Source of the DNA: Aquicoccus porphyridii
GTDB taxonomy: Bacteria > Pseudomonadota > Alphaproteobacteria > Rhodobacterales > Rhodobacteraceae
Length of the DNA: 64,000 nucleotides
Assembly (NCBI RefSeq): GCF_008369105.1
Contig: NZ_VINQ01000014.1
Coordinates: 1-64,000 of the forward strand
Direction of reading: 5' to 3'
The notes beneath the pieces were generated by a model, which saw only the letters and a program-made list of their open reading frames with translations, made no database searches and was not told where the DNA came from. Shown piece after piece: positions 8,596-18,016 of the stretch (position 1 is the stretch's first letter; every line of letters begins with the position of its first letter). The position numbers and the translations under genes were made by a program.

Positions 8596-9360
8596 ATGAC
8601 CGGCACACCCCAGTTTTCCGAAGGCCCATTGCCCTTGTTCGACGATGACGAGGTTCAGATCGTTCCCGCCTTGCCATCCGGAAAGCGCCCCTCCTACATC
8701 GCCGATCATCGCAGACGTCTGCGCGCCCGCTTTCTCTCGGGCGGCGCGCAGGCGCTCCCGGATTACGAGGTGCTCGAACTGGTTCTGTTCCGCGCGATCC
8801 CGCGTCAGGATGTCAAGCCGCTGGCGCATAAGCTGCTGGAAACATTCGGTGATTTCAATCGTGTTCTCGCTGCCCCGCCCGCGCGACTGGCGCAGGTCAA
8901 GGGCGTGGGCGAGGCGGTGATTTGCGAGTTGAAGATCGTCGAGGCGGCGGCGCAGCGCCTCGCCCGCTCGCGCGTCATGCAGCGCCATGTCGTCTCCTCG
9001 TGGGATGCGCTCCTTGACTATTGCCACACCACGATGGCCCATCGCGACACCGAGCAATTTCGCGTCCTCTACCTCGACCGCAAGAACGTGCTCATCGCCG
9101 ACGAGGAACAGGCGCGCGGCACCGTCGATCACGTCCCCGTCTATCCGCGCGAGGTCGTCAAACGCGCCCTCGAACTGAACGCTAGTGCCTTGATTCTGGT
9201 GCATAATCACCCATCCGGCGACCCCACGCCCAGCGCCGAGGACATCGCCATGACAGGGCAGGTCGAAGCCGCCGCGCGGGCCCTTGGGTTGGCCCTGCAT
9301 GACCATCTCATCATCGGGAAATCCGCCGAACTCAGCTTCAGCGCCGAGGGTCTGCTCTAG
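8596..9360 (+). CDS. radC: RadC family protein, JAB/MPN domain
   Basis: 254 residues. Residues about 35-100 hold the helix-hairpin-helix region (LAQVKGVGEAVICELK). The C-terminal half is the JAMM metalloprotease-like domain with HNHPSGDPTPSAED, i.e. HxH and a downstream Asp that would bind zinc. The biochemical role of RadC is unsettled; it is linked to recombination and to competence-type gene sets. Upstream are two direct TTAACC repeats (about 8541 and 8557). It ends four bases before the convergent OmpA-fusion gene. Confidence 0.93.
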   Translation: MTGTPQFSEGPLPLFDDDEVQIVPALPSGKRPSYIADHRRRLRARFLSGGAQALPDYEVLELVLFRAIPRQDVKPLAHKLLETFGDFNRVLAAPPARLAQVKGVGEAVICELKIVEAAAQRLARSRVMQRHVVSSWDALLDYCHTTMAHRDTEQFRVLYLDRKNVLIADEEQARGTVDHVPVYPREVVKRALELNASALILVHNHPSGDPTPSAEDIAMTGQVEAAARALGLALHDHLIIGKSAELSFSAEGLL

Positions 9361-9364
9361 CGCC

Positions 9365-10927
9365 CTAGCGCAACCAGACTTCAACCCGACGGTTGACCTG
9401 ACGGCCCCAGCTACTGTCGTCACAGGCCATCGGCATCGCCTCGCCAAATCCCGTGTAACCCATTGTCAAACGGTCGAAATCCGCGGTCTTCGCTGCGGCG
9501 CGCACGGCCTTTTCCACTGCCTCGGCCCGGCGCTCGGAAATCGCCAGGTTGGGTGCGGCCGGTCCCATGCCGTCGCTGAAGCCGGCGAACAGGATCTCGC
9601 GCCCGTCATAACGCCCGGATTCCAACGCCCGGGCCAGCAATTCAACGTTCGACCGTGACTGCGCATCGAGCTTGACCGACCCGGCCTCGAACCGAAAGGA
9701 CGTCGATAACCGCTTCATATTCCCAAGCTTTTTCAGCATCGCCTGAAGCTCGTCAAGCCCGATCTCCGGCCCCGCCCCGGCAATCGCATTGGCCAGCCGA
9801 TCCCCCTGCGCAGCGATAGCAATCTCTTCGGGCGCCTGGTCAATGAACCCCGCCCGCCGGATCACCATCTGGGCCTGGGGACTGCGCGTGTAAGACAGGA
9901 ACTCGCGCGCCAGTTTGGGCAGGCGTCGCGCCGGCAGGTAGAGGAACATCGGCGCGGTCAGGGGATAGTCTTCGGTCTTGATCGTGCGCCGTGTCGCCGC
10001 CAGGGGAAAACCGCAACCTCCTTTCAGAACAAGGGTTTGCGCGTTCCCCGTCGCGGATTTTCTCGCGATACCCAGGGCAAAGGGATCTGTCGCCACGGCC
10101 TTGGCCAGCGCCTTGTCACTCCTGTGCCGCGTGGCATCACGCGCGAGGTCCAGCCCGGCCGGACCCAGAATGCGATCCTCGACCGCCTGCCCCGTCCCCG
10201 AAGCGGCATCGCGCAGGTGCAGGCTGATCGGCGCATCCGGTCCGCCAAGTTCCTGCCAATTGGAAATATTCCCTGCAAATGCTTGTGAAAGCTCGACAAT
10301 ACTGATGCTCTCGACCGGGTTCCCCGGCGCCGCCACGGCCACCAGTGCATCAAGCGCCAGCACCCGGCTTCGCGACCGGCCTGTCAGATCGCCCAGCCCC
10401 GCATCGCGGGCAAACTGCGCCTCTTCCGGTCGGATCTCGCGCAACGCCAAGGCAATATCGGCCTCATCGGCCAGAAGATCGGCAAAACCCTCATCGGTGT
10501 TGGTCAGCCTGAATCGAAACCGCCCCTTTTCCGCCCCACCGTTCCTGTCAGACAGAATATAGACAAAGGCGTTGCCGCCCTCGTCCTCGCGCCGCGCCTC
10601 AAACCCGTGCCGAAGGGCAAAGGCCTCGATCAGGGCGGGCAACAGCAGATCGCCCATCGTTGCCGCGCCCGAGATGGTCAATTCGGCAACGAAATCAATC
10701 AGGTTGGGACAGCCCGGCCCTTCGCATGTGACGCCTGATCCATCGACGGTCAATTCGCCATAAATCGTATCGACGCGATAGAACTCGCCGTCAAACCCGA
10801 GCATCGTGCCGCTCAACTCGATCGCGCCGTCGCGTGACCTGAGGGTCACGTCATTTGCGGTCACGGGCGGGACAGCGGCCAAAAGGAAAAGTGCGGCGAA
10901 GACCGCCGCACAGACCATGGTTTTCAC
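9365..10927 (-). CDS. periplasmic phosphate-type binding domain fused to OmpA domain
   Basis: 520 residues. A Sec signal peptide covers about residues 1-25 (VFAALFLLAAVPPVTA). A short domain of about 50 residues with paired Cys (CEGPGCP) follows, then a PstS-like solute-binding domain (about 85-375). A C-terminal OmpA peptidoglycan-binding domain starts TSFRFEAGSVKLDAQS and ends NRRVEVWLR. The OmpA part would tether the protein to the cell wall. Phosphate binding is not established; the PstS-like fold is shared by several anion binders and signalling proteins. It sits 30 bases after the unknown protein gene below, in a possible three-gene minus-strand series with secA. Confidence 0.82.
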   Translation of the reverse strand: MKTMVCAAVFAALFLLAAVPPVTANDVTLRSRDGAIELSGTMLGFDGEFYRVDTIYGELTVDGSGVTCEGPGCPNLIDFVAELTISGAATMGDLLLPALIEAFALRHGFEARREDEGGNAFVYILSDRNGGAEKGRFRFRLTNTDEGFADLLADEADIALALREIRPEEAQFARDAGLGDLTGRSRSRVLALDALVAVAAPGNPVESISIVELSQAFAGNISNWQELGGPDAPISLHLRDAASGTGQAVEDRILGPAGLDLARDATRHRSDKALAKAVATDPFALGIARKSATGNAQTLVLKGGCGFPLAATRRTIKTEDYPLTAPMFLYLPARRLPKLAREFLSYTRSPQAQMVIRRAGFIDQAPEEIAIAAQGDRLANAIAGAGPEIGLDELQAMLKKLGNMKRLSTSFRFEAGSVKLDAQSRSNVELLARALESGRYDGREILFAGFSDGMGPAAPNLAISERRAEAVEKAVRAAAKTADFDRLTMGYTGFGEAMPMACDDSSWGRQVNRRVEVWLR

Positions 10928-10957
10928 GATGACCTCGATCAGGGCGAAGTGGCGAAT

Positions 10958-12115
10958 TCAGTTACGCGCCACTTTCAGGTCATTGACGAAGTTTTTCAAC
11001 ACAAGAAAATCACCAATCGCATCGCAATCCGGCATCGTCAGGCTCAGCGACCGCACATCGAGATCGCCAGCCGCACCTGTCTGCAACGCCTTTGCGTCGA
11101 CCGGGCGCCCGCAATTGTGGTTGGTCACCTCGATCTCGACGCTCAGTTGCACCTGTCCGTCATCCTGCGCGATTCCGGTGGGAAAGGTGTATATTTCGGC
11201 CATTCGGGCGTTATCCATCGTCGGATCGCCGAGCGTGATCAGGAAGCCGCCCTTGCCGGTCGCGGCGTTCTCGATGCCGCCTGCCGCACCGGACCAGACA
11301 TGGCCGCGATCCGAATAGCCCGCGCCATATTCCAGCGCATGAAGGGTGATCGCGCTGTCACTGTCCGACTGGATGACGACCCGGTCATAGAAGGAAAGCG
11401 AACTGACCGTGGCGCTGGCGGAAACCGCGTGACCGTCAAGGAAGGTCGCGGTGATCTGCGCCTCTTCATCGAGGGCGGGGATCGTGACTTCAAGCAGTCC
11501 CCGGGCATCCGTCGCCTCGGAGAAGACCATGTCGGCATGATCCAGCGTCACACGTTCGTTGGGCAGGCAGTCCGCGTTGATAACCACGTTGATCAGCGCG
11601 GCGGCCATGGTTTCGACTGTCATTTCCGGATCGCAGCCTTGCAAATCGTCAGGCTCGTTGGCCGCGCGTTTCTCTGCCGGCCGTCCGGTTTCAGGCTCGA
11701 CCGCAATCGTCAACTCATCCAGCGCGGCAGTCTGGAAACCGGTTTGGCCTGCATTCTCCTCCGATTGCATTTGCTTCGGTTCCCGAACCACGGGGTCGTC
11801 CCCGACCGCTTTCGAGGCGCCCATCTCGGACGTATCTTCAAGCGCGGCAATCTCCATCGGTGCCGTATCTTCTGTCGCTGGCGCTTCGGCTGACACCGTG
11901 GCTGGCGGCGAAAGGGCAATTTCGGTCGTGCCGGGCGTGCTTGACGCGGTCAATTCGGCACTGGGCAACTCGACCTTTTCGTCCGCCGACTTGGTCACAA
12001 CCTGGTTCAGCGCGGCCTGGCTTGGCCCCGACTGGCCAGTCTGCATGAAAAAGCCGATTCCGGCGATCGCAAAAAGCGTGCCACCAATGGTGATTATACG
12101 TTTCCGGTCCGGCAT
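10958..12115 (-). CDS. membrane-anchored periplasmic protein of unknown function
   Basis: 385 residues. I do not recognise the family. One N-terminal transmembrane segment (about residues 8-25, TIGGTLFAIAGIGFF) precedes an Ala/Pro/Thr/Glu-rich low-complexity linker to about residue 150. After that comes a folded region rich in beta strands with Cys in LQGCDPEMT, NADCLPNER, NHNCGRP and MPDCDAIG, four Cys that could form two disulfides. ATG at 12115 is chosen because GGAGG lies seven bases before it; an in-frame TTG at 12127 lacks such a site. It lies between secA and the OmpA-fusion gene on the same strand, so an envelope role is likely. Confidence 0.7.
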   Translation of the reverse strand: MPDRKRIITIGGTLFAIAGIGFFMQTGQSGPSQAALNQVVTKSADEKVELPSAELTASSTPGTTEIALSPPATVSAEAPATEDTAPMEIAALEDTSEMGASKAVGDDPVVREPKQMQSEENAGQTGFQTAALDELTIAVEPETGRPAEKRAANEPDDLQGCDPEMTVETMAAALINVVINADCLPNERVTLDHADMVFSEATDARGLLEVTIPALDEEAQITATFLDGHAVSASATVSSLSFYDRVVIQSDSDSAITLHALEYGAGYSDRGHVWSGAAGGIENAATGKGGFLITLGDPTMDNARMAEIYTFPTGIAQDDGQVQLSVEIEVTNHNCGRPVDAKALQTGAAGDLDVRSLSLTMPDCDAIGDFLVLKNFVNDLKVARN

Positions 12116-12180
12116 GACTGCCTCCAATACCCCTTATTCAACAGGAGTATCGGCAGGAAAAGCGGCGCCGTTGTGGCCCG

Positions 12181-12207
12181 TTGAAGGAGTCATCTTGACC
12201 CCTTCAA
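12181..12207. terminator. hairpin downstream of secA
   Basis: TTGAAGG-A-GTCA and TGAC-C-CCTTCAA flank a TCT loop, giving an 11-pair stem with one A/C mismatch. It starts 13 bases past the secA stop. No T-run is present on either strand, so termination may be Rho-assisted. Confidence 0.55.
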
Positions 12208-12220
12208 GGCATATACGTGC

Positions 12221-14923
12221 TTACTGCAACCGGCCGTGGCAATGCTTGAACTTCTTGCCCGACCCGCAGGGGCAGGGTGCGTTGCGCCCCGGGTTGCCCC
12301 ATGTCGACGGGTCGTTCTCGTCAAACCCTTCGGCGGCGGCTTCGGGGTTCGGCGCAGCACCCGCCGTCGCGGCCTCGGTTTGCTGGTCCAGCATCTGCCG
12401 CTGTTGCTGCATCTGGGCCATCATCTGCGCCTGTTCTTCCTCGCTCAGCGGCCGCACCTGCGCCAGCGTCTTGGTCACATCGGTGCGCAGGCTATCGAGC
12501 ATCCCCTCGAAAAGCTGAAAGCCCTCGGTCTTGTACTCGTTCAGGGGATCGCGCTGGGCATAGCCGCGGAAGCCGACGACGCTGCGCAGATGTTCGAGCG
12601 TCAACAGATGCTCGCGCCACTTCGTGTCGATGGTCTGAAGCAGAACCTGCTTTTCGATCGAGCGCATGTTCTCGGGGCCGAATGCGGCGGCCTTCTTGGC
12701 CATGAACTCGTCCGACGCTTTCTCAAGCCGTTCGGTGATTTCCTCGTCGTCGACGCCTTCCTCGGCGACCCAGTCCGTCACCGGCACGTCAATGCCCAGA
12801 TGTTCCTGCGCCGCGGCATGAAGTCCCTCGCCGTCCCATTGGTCGGCATAGCTCTTGGGCGGGATATAGGTCTCGACCAGGTCGTCGATGACCTCGTTTC
12901 GCATGTCACGCACGATCGCCGACAGGTCTTCGGCCTTCATGATATCGAGCCGCTGCTTGAACACGACCTTGCGCTGCTCGTTCATCACGTCGTCGTATTT
13001 CAAAAGCTGTTTGCGGATGTCGAAATTGCGCGCCTCGACCTTGGCCTGTGCGCGTTCCAGGCTCTTGTTCACCCACGGGTGGACGATGGCCTCGCCCTCT
13101 TTCATCCCAAGCTTCGAGAGCACCTTGTCGAGCCGCTCCGAGCCGAAGATGCGCATCAGGTCATCTTCGAGGCTGAGGAAGAACGCGCTGCGCCCCGGGT
13201 CGCCCTGACGGCCCGAGCGGCCGCGCAACTGGTTGTCGATGCGGCGGCTTTCATGCCGTTCGGTGGCCAGAACAAAGAGACCCCCGGCCTCCTTGACCTT
13301 CTTCTCGTCCTCGGCGTGTTCCGCCTCGATCCGGCTGCGGATCTCTTCGGGGTCGGCCTCCGGGTCGGCTTCGATCGCTTCCATGATCTTGAAATCGACA
13401 TTGCCGCCCAGCTTGATGTCGGTGCCCCGCCCCGCCATGTTCGTGGCTATGGTGACGGCGCCGAACTTGCCGGCATCGGCGATGATCTGGGCCTCTTTCT
13501 CGTGCTGGCGGGCGTTCAGGACGTTGTGCACGATCCCGGCCTCGGTGAGCATCTCCGACAGCAGCTCGGATTTCTCGATGCTGGTCGTGCCGACCAGAAG
13601 CGGCTGGCCCTTGGTGTTGGCCTCCCGAATGGTTTCGACAACGGCGTCGTATTTCTCGGCGGTGGTGCGATAGACCGCGTCATCCTCATCGACTCGGGCG
13701 ATCGGCTGGTTGGTCGGCACTTCGACCACGCCCAGACCGTAGATTTCGGCGAATTCCGCGGCTTCCGTGACCGCCGTGCCGGTCATGCCCGACAGTTTCT
13801 CGTAAAGCCGGAAATAGTTCTGGAACGTGACCGAGGCGAGGGTGATGTTCTCGGGCTGGATGTTACAGCCTTCCTTGGCCTCGATTGCCTGGTGAAGCCC
13901 GTCCGACAACCGCCGCCCCGGCATCATCCGCCCGGTGAATTCGTCGATCAGCACCACGTCGCCGTCACGAACGATGTAATCCTTGTCCCGGGTAAAAAGC
14001 TTGTGCGCGCGCAGGCCCTGGTTGACGTGGTGCACGATGGTTGTGCTCTCGGGGTCGTAGAGGTTCTGCTCCTCGGGCAAAAGCCCGCGCGACTTCAATT
14101 GCTCTTCGAGCCATTCGTTGCCTTCGTCGGTAAAGGTCACGTTGCGGGTTTTCTCGTCGATCGTGAAATGATCATCCACCAGGTCGGGGATCAGCCGGTC
14201 AACGGAAACGTAAAGCTCCGAACGATCCTGCGACGGCCCCGAGATGATCAGCGGCGTGCGCGCCTCGTCGATCAGGATGCTGTCGACCTCGTCCACGATG
14301 GCAAATCCATGCCCGCGCTGCGCCATTTCATCGAGCGAGGATTTCATGTTGTCGCGCAGGTAATCGAAGCCCAGCTCGTTATTGGTGGCATAGGTCACGT
14401 CACAGCGATAGGCGTCACGCTTTTCGGCCTCGGGCTGCTGCGGATAGATCACGCCGGTGGTCAGGCCCAGCGCGCCATAGACCTTGCCCATCCATTCCGC
14501 ATCACGCTTGGCGAGGTAGTCGTTGACCGTGACGATATGCACGCCCTTGCCGGTCAGCGCATTGAGATAGGCGGGCAGCGTCGCAACGAGTGTCTTGCCC
14601 TCGCCGGTCTTCATCTCGCTGATATTGCCCTGGTGCAGGAAAATGCCGCCCATCAACTGCACGTCAAAGGCCCGAAGGCCCAGTGCACGCTTGGCCGCCT
14701 CGCGACAGTTGGCAAAGGCTTCGGGCAACAGGTCGTCAAGGCTCTCGCCGCCCTTCGCGCGGTCGGAGAGCTCTGTCGTCTTGTCCTTCAACCCCTCGTC
14801 CGACAGGGCCTCGAACTCGGGCTCAAGGGCATTGATCTTGTCGATGATCGGACGGGTCGCCTTGATTTTTCGGTCGTTCGGCGTACCGAAGACCTTTTTC
14901 GTAAGCGTTCCAAATCCCAGCAT
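12221..14923 (-). CDS. secA: preprotein translocase ATPase SecA
   Basis: 900 residues, the normal SecA size. It drives secretory proteins through SecYEG. Walker A is MKTGEGKT (104-111) and the DEAD-type box is in [14 protein letters not shown]. The C-terminal zinc motif [14 protein letters not shown], which contacts SecB and lipids, is intact. I start at the ATG at 14923 ([13 protein letters not shown]), the conserved SecA N-terminus. The reading frame stays open upstream to 15262 but that part has no SecA similarity. It is divergent from the ppiC-like gene. Confidence 0.97.
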   Translation of the reverse strand: MLGFGTLTKKVFGTPNDRKIKATRPIIDKINALEPEFEALSDEGLKDKTTELSDRAKGGESLDDLLPEAFANCREAAKRALGLRAFDVQLMGGIFLHQGNISEMKTGEGKTLVATLPAYLNALTGKGVHIVTVNDYLAKRDAEWMGKVYGALGLTTGVIYPQQPEAEKRDAYRCDVTYATNNELGFDYLRDNMKSSLDEMAQRGHGFAIVDEVDSILIDEARTPLIISGPSQDRSELYVSVDRLIPDLVDDHFTIDEKTRNVTFTDEGNEWLEEQLKSRGLLPEEQNLYDPESTTIVHHVNQGLRAHKLFTRDKDYIVRDGDVVLIDEFTGRMMPGRRLSDGLHQAIEAKEGCNIQPENITLASVTFQNYFRLYEKLSGMTGTAVTEAAEFAEIYGLGVVEVPTNQPIARVDEDDAVYRTTAEKYDAVVETIREANTKGQPLLVGTTSIEKSELLSEMLTEAGIVHNVLNARQHEKEAQIIADAGKFGAVTIATNMAGRGTDIKLGGNVDFKIMEAIEADPEADPEEIRSRIEAEHAEDEKKVKEAGGLFVLATERHESRRIDNQLRGRSGRQGDPGRSAFFLSLEDDLMRIFGSERLDKVLSKLGMKEGEAIVHPWVNKSLERAQAKVEARNFDIRKQLLKYDDVMNEQRKVVFKQRLDIMKAEDLSAIVRDMRNEVIDDLVETYIPPKSYADQWDGEGLHAAAQEHLGIDVPVTDWVAEEGVDDEEITERLEKASDEFMAKKAAAFGPENMRSIEKQVLLQTIDTKWREHLLTLEHLRSVVGFRGYAQRDPLNEYKTEGFQLFEGMLDSLRTDVTKTLAQVRPLSEEEQAQMMAQMQQQRQMLDQQTEAATAGAAPNPEAAAEGFDENDPSTWGNPGRNAPCPCGSGKKFKHCHGRLQ

Positions 14924-15101
14924 GTTCCATCCGATCCGGCTATTGACATTATCGTGGTCGGCAACTGCTTGCCCCTCCATTTCGCAGCCCCTACAACGGG
15001 CACCAAAGAGCGGCTTTTGCCTGTGTCTTAAGGCGATGTAAGGGGCGGCTCTGGCAGTGTCAACGTCGCGTTCCCGCGCGACAACAGCAAAGGACAACCC
15101 G

Positions 15102-15959
15102 ATGTCGAAACGTCTCTCTTTCCTCGCCGCGCCGCTTTTCGCACTGGCCGTTACCGGCGCCGCTCCGCTCATGGCCGATGACGCACCCACGGCCGACACG
15201 GTGATCGCCACCGTCAACGGCACCGAGATCACGCTCGGGCACATGATCCTGATGCGCAACAATTTGCCGCAGCAATATGCGCAGCTTCCCGATGACGTGC
15301 TGTTTCAGGGCGTGCTCGATCAACTCGTGCATCAGACCATCCTGATGCAATCCTATGACGACGCGATGCCCGACCGGGTCAAGACCGCGCTCGAGAACGA
15401 AGAACGCTCGCTCATGGCCGCCGAGGCGATCCAGGCGACCCTTGATTCCGCGCTGTCCGACGACGTGCTGCGCGCCGCCTATGAAGAGCAGTATGCCGAC
15501 GCCACGCCGGGCACGGAATACAATGCCGCCCATATCCTCGTCGAAACCGAGGACGAGGCCCGCGCCATCCTGTCCGAGCTTGAAGGCGGCGCCGATTTCG
15601 CCACCCTCGCACGTGAGAAATCGACCGGCCCGTCCGGCCCCGATGGCGGTAACTTGGGCTGGTTCGGCGAAGGCATGATGGTCCCGTCCTTCGAAGAGGC
15701 GGTGATGGCGCTTGATGTCGGCGACCTCTCGGCCCCGATCGAGACCCAGTTCGGCTGGCACGTGATCAAGCTCAACGAAACCCGGGTCAAGGATGCGCCC
15801 GCATTCGAGGATGTCCGCGGCGAGATCGAAAGCGGTCTCCAGTCCGAGGTGATCGAGGCCCGCATCGGCGAGTTGACCGAGAAAGCCACCATTGACCGGT
15901 CCGGCGAAACCGGTATTGATCCGGCCATCCTGAAAGACACCTCTCTGCTGGAGAACTGA
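15102..15959 (+). CDS. parvulin-type peptidyl-prolyl isomerase (PpiC/SurA-like), secreted
   Basis: 285 residues with a signal peptide (residues about 1-23, [19 protein letters not shown]). A SurA-like N-terminal chaperone part is followed by a parvulin domain: [34 protein letters not shown] and [12 protein letters not shown]. It likely helps fold exported proteins in the periplasm, in keeping with the divergent secA. ATG at 15102 ([10 protein letters not shown]) gives the signal peptide; the frame is open further upstream. argJ begins five bases after its stop, so the two are cotranscribed. Confidence 0.92.
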   Translation: MSKRLSFLAAPLFALAVTGAAPLMADDAPTADTVIATVNGTEITLGHMILMRNNLPQQYAQLPDDVLFQGVLDQLVHQTILMQSYDDAMPDRVKTALENEERSLMAAEAIQATLDSALSDDVLRAAYEEQYADATPGTEYNAAHILVETEDEARAILSELEGGADFATLAREKSTGPSGPDGGNLGWFGEGMMVPSFEEAVMALDVGDLSAPIETQFGWHVIKLNETRVKDAPAFEDVRGEIESGLQSEVIEARIGELTEKATIDRSGETGIDPAILKDTSLLEN

Positions 15960-15963
15960 TCCC

Positions 15964-17193
15964 TTGGCCAAGACGCTGAAACGCTCCCCGCTCGCGCCTG
16001 CGGGCTTTCCCGCCCTGCCGGTGATCGGCGGGGTCGCGTTTGCCACCGTCGCCGCCGGGGTGCGCTATGCCGGGCGCAGCGATGTCATGCTGGCGCGGCT
16101 GGCCCCCGGAACTGCGGTTGCCGGGGTGTTCACCCAATCCGCCACCCGGTCCGCGGCAGTGCTCGATTGCCAGGCCAAGATCGGCAGCGATGCGACCGAG
16201 GGCGCGGCGATCATCGTCAATGCCGGAAACGCCAACGCCTTTACCGGTACGAATGGCACCGCGGCGGCCCGCCGCGTGACCCAAGGCGTGGCCGACGCGC
16301 TGAACCTGCCCGAGGCGCGCGTCTTTTCCGCCTCGACCGGCGTCATCGGCGAGGTGCTTCCCGATGAACGGATCACCTCGAAACTCTCCGATCTGGCCGC
16401 GTCCCTCGACGAAACCGGAATCGAGGCGGCGGCACAGGCCATCACGACCACCGACACCTTTCCCAAGGGCGCGTCAGCCAGTTTCAAGCGCGACGGCAAA
16501 ACGGTGAACATCGCCGGTATAGCCAAGGGATCGGGCATGATCGCGCCCGACATGGCGACGATGCTGGTCTATATCTTCACCGACGCGGCGATTGCGCAAC
16601 CCGCGCTTCAGGCGATGCTGTCCGACCTCACCGGCCCGACCTTCAACTCGATCACCGTCGACAGCGACACCTCGACCTCCGACACCCTCCTGCTGGCCGC
16701 CACCGGGGCCAGCGGCGTTGCAATCGGCGACAACGATGCCGAGTTTCGCAGCGCGCTCCATTCGGTCATGCTCGACCTTGCCCATCAGGTCGTGCGCGAC
16801 GGCGAAGGCGCCACCAAGTTCGTTGAAATCACCGTCACCGGCGCCGCTTCGGATGCCGACGCGAAAACCCATGCGCTTTCCATCGCCAACTCGCCACTGG
16901 TCAAGACCGCCATCGCCGGCGAAGATCCGAACTGGGGTCGCATCGTCATGGCGGTCGGCAAATCCGGCGCTGCCGCCGACCGTGACCGGCTCAGCATCCG
17001 TTTCGGCGATGTTCTCGTGGCTGAAAAGGGCTGGGTCGCGCCGGGCTATCGCGAAGAAGACGCCGCCGACCTGATGAAGCGCGACGAGATCGTGATTTCC
17101 GTCGATGTCGGCCTTGGCGCGGGCGCGGCCACGGTCTGGACCTGCGATCTCACCCACGGCTATATCGACATCAACGCCGATTACCGCTCGTGA
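15964..17193 (+). CDS. argJ: bifunctional ornithine acetyltransferase / N-acetylglutamate synthase
   Basis: 409 residues. It recycles the acetyl group in arginine biosynthesis. The self-cleavage site is visible as DMATMLVYIFTD, with the nucleophilic Thr at about residue 199 that becomes the N-terminus of the beta chain. The N-terminal region (VIVNAGNANAFTG-like at about 83-95) forms the oxyanion part. The start is TTG or the near ATG-less TTGGCC at 15964 (MAKTLKRSPL); a TTG start fits homologues. It overlaps the downstream mutT-like gene by four bases (GTGA). argG is at 39.5 kb. Confidence 0.95.
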   Translation: MAKTLKRSPLAPAGFPALPVIGGVAFATVAAGVRYAGRSDVMLARLAPGTAVAGVFTQSATRSAAVLDCQAKIGSDATEGAAIIVNAGNANAFTGTNGTAAARRVTQGVADALNLPEARVFSASTGVIGEVLPDERITSKLSDLAASLDETGIEAAAQAITTTDTFPKGASASFKRDGKTVNIAGIAKGSGMIAPDMATMLVYIFTDAAIAQPALQAMLSDLTGPTFNSITVDSDTSTSDTLLLAATGASGVAIGDNDAEFRSALHSVMLDLAHQVVRDGEGATKFVEITVTGAASDADAKTHALSIANSPLVKTAIAGEDPNWGRIVMAVGKSGAAADRDRLSIRFGDVLVAEKGWVAPGYREEDAADLMKRDEIVISVDVGLGAGAATVWTCDLTHGYIDINADYRS

Positions 17194-17600
17194 CGACGCC
17201 GGTGAACATCGTGCTTGTCGCCGCCGTCGCGCTTGTCGATATCGACGGGCGTGTGCTGCTTGCACAGCGCCCCGAGGGCAAATCCATGGCCGGCCTTTGG
17301 GAATTTCCGGGCGGCAAGGTCGAACCGGGCGAGACCCCGGAACACGCCCTGATCCGCGAATTGCAAGAGGAGCTGGGCATCGACACGTGGGATTCCTGCC
17401 TCGCGCCGCTCACCTTCGCGTCGCACAGCTATGACGATTTTCACCTGCTGATGCCGCTTTTCGTTTGCCGCAAATGGGAGGGCATCCCCCATGCGCGCGA
17501 AGGCCAGACGTTGAAATGGGTGCGCGCCAACGATCTGCGCAGCTATCCCATGCCGCCTGCCGATATTCCGCTCATTCCGATTCTGCGCGACTGGCTTTAG
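17190..17600 (+). CDS. mutT: Nudix hydrolase, MutT-like (8-oxo-dGTP diphosphatase)
   Basis: 136 residues. The Nudix box GGKVEPGETPEHALIRELQ EELGI (about residues 39-61) is complete. Size and the N-terminal VAAVALVDIDGRVLLAQRP are typical of MutT, which cleanses oxidised dGTP. The start is GTG at 17190, sharing GTGA with the argJ stop, so it is translationally coupled. A small GC hairpin (GGGCG/CGCCC, 17600-17614) follows the stop. Confidence 0.85.
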   Translation: MTTPVNIVLVAAVALVDIDGRVLLAQRPEGKSMAGLWEFPGGKVEPGETPEHALIRELQEELGIDTWDSCLAPLTFASHSYDDFHLLMPLFVCRKWEGIPHAREGQTLKWVRANDLRSYPMPPADIPLIPILRDWL

Positions 17601-17795
17601 GGCGTGTTGCGCCCGACTGGCAGCCACCGATCCTTGACCGGAAGTCGGGGTGAGCGTGCGATGAAACGTGACGCGCCCCGGGCGGCATGCGCCGATTGAC
17701 CTTCGATGTCCTCCCGTGATTCGCATAAAATTATTGATGCATCGCCAATCAATCTATGATTGTATTATAGTGTCAAACCAGTGAGGGAATTTGGC

Positions 17796-17921
17796 ATGCT
17801 GCACACCATCACCTTGGGATCTTGCGTTTCCGTGCAGGGGTTCCTGGTCGGAAAACTGCCTGATGGTCGTATTCAAGTGCGTGTCGGGACCCAGGTTTTT
17901 TGTGGAAAACCGGTTAGTTAA
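17796..17921 (+). CDS. small conserved-looking protein, 41 residues
   Basis: A short open frame starts ATG at 17796 (MLHTITLGSCVSVQG) and ends TAA at 17919-17921. The protein reads like one small beta-barrel: LGSCVSVQGFLVGKL, a DGR turn, then IQVRVGTQVFCGKPVS. A GAGGGA ribosome site lies seven bases before the ATG. An AT-rich region with promoter-like TATGAT (17755-17760) and TATTAT (17763-17768) precedes it, and the terminator at 17964-17996 follows. I recall similar short proteins starting MxxTITLGSCVSVQG in Rhodobacteraceae, but could not check. Function unknown. Confidence 0.6.
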   Translation: MLHTITLGSCVSVQGFLVGKLPDGRIQVRVGTQVFCGKPVS

Positions 17922-17963
17922 ACCGCCTGATTTACCGCGAAAGCCGCAGGGCCCGAACATGAA

Positions 17964-17996
17964 AAAAGGGGCGCCCCCGCAAAGGCCGCCCCTTTT
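17964..17996. terminator. bidirectional intrinsic terminator, infB and small gene
   Basis: AAAAGGGGCG (17964-17973) pairs with CGCCCCTTTT (17987-17996) across a 13-base loop. On the minus strand the stem ends in TTTTTT, a good Rho-independent terminator for infB 21 bases past its stop. On the plus strand it ends in TTTT and can serve the 41-residue gene. Confidence 0.8.
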
Positions 17997-18016
17997 CCCG
18001 TAACCTTGCAGTTGTA

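Larger units (their letters stand above)
17601..18016. other. 416-base gap between mutT-like gene and infB
   Basis: The gap contains, in order, a small hairpin after mutT, about 100 bases with nothing I recognise, an AT-rich promoter-like stretch (17725-17770), the 41-residue gene at 17796-17921, and a two-way terminator shared with infB. Confidence 0.6.

Noticed and set aside
12236-15031. Long open frame (about 930 codons) on the plus strand opposite secA
   Set aside because: It is a mirror of the GC-rich secA codons with no recognisable domain. The minus-strand SecA is complete with all motifs.
14924-15262. Extended N-terminus for SecA
   Set aside because: The open frame has no SecA similarity and would cross the promoter and start of the divergent ppiC-like gene. 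The conserved start is [10 protein letters not shown].
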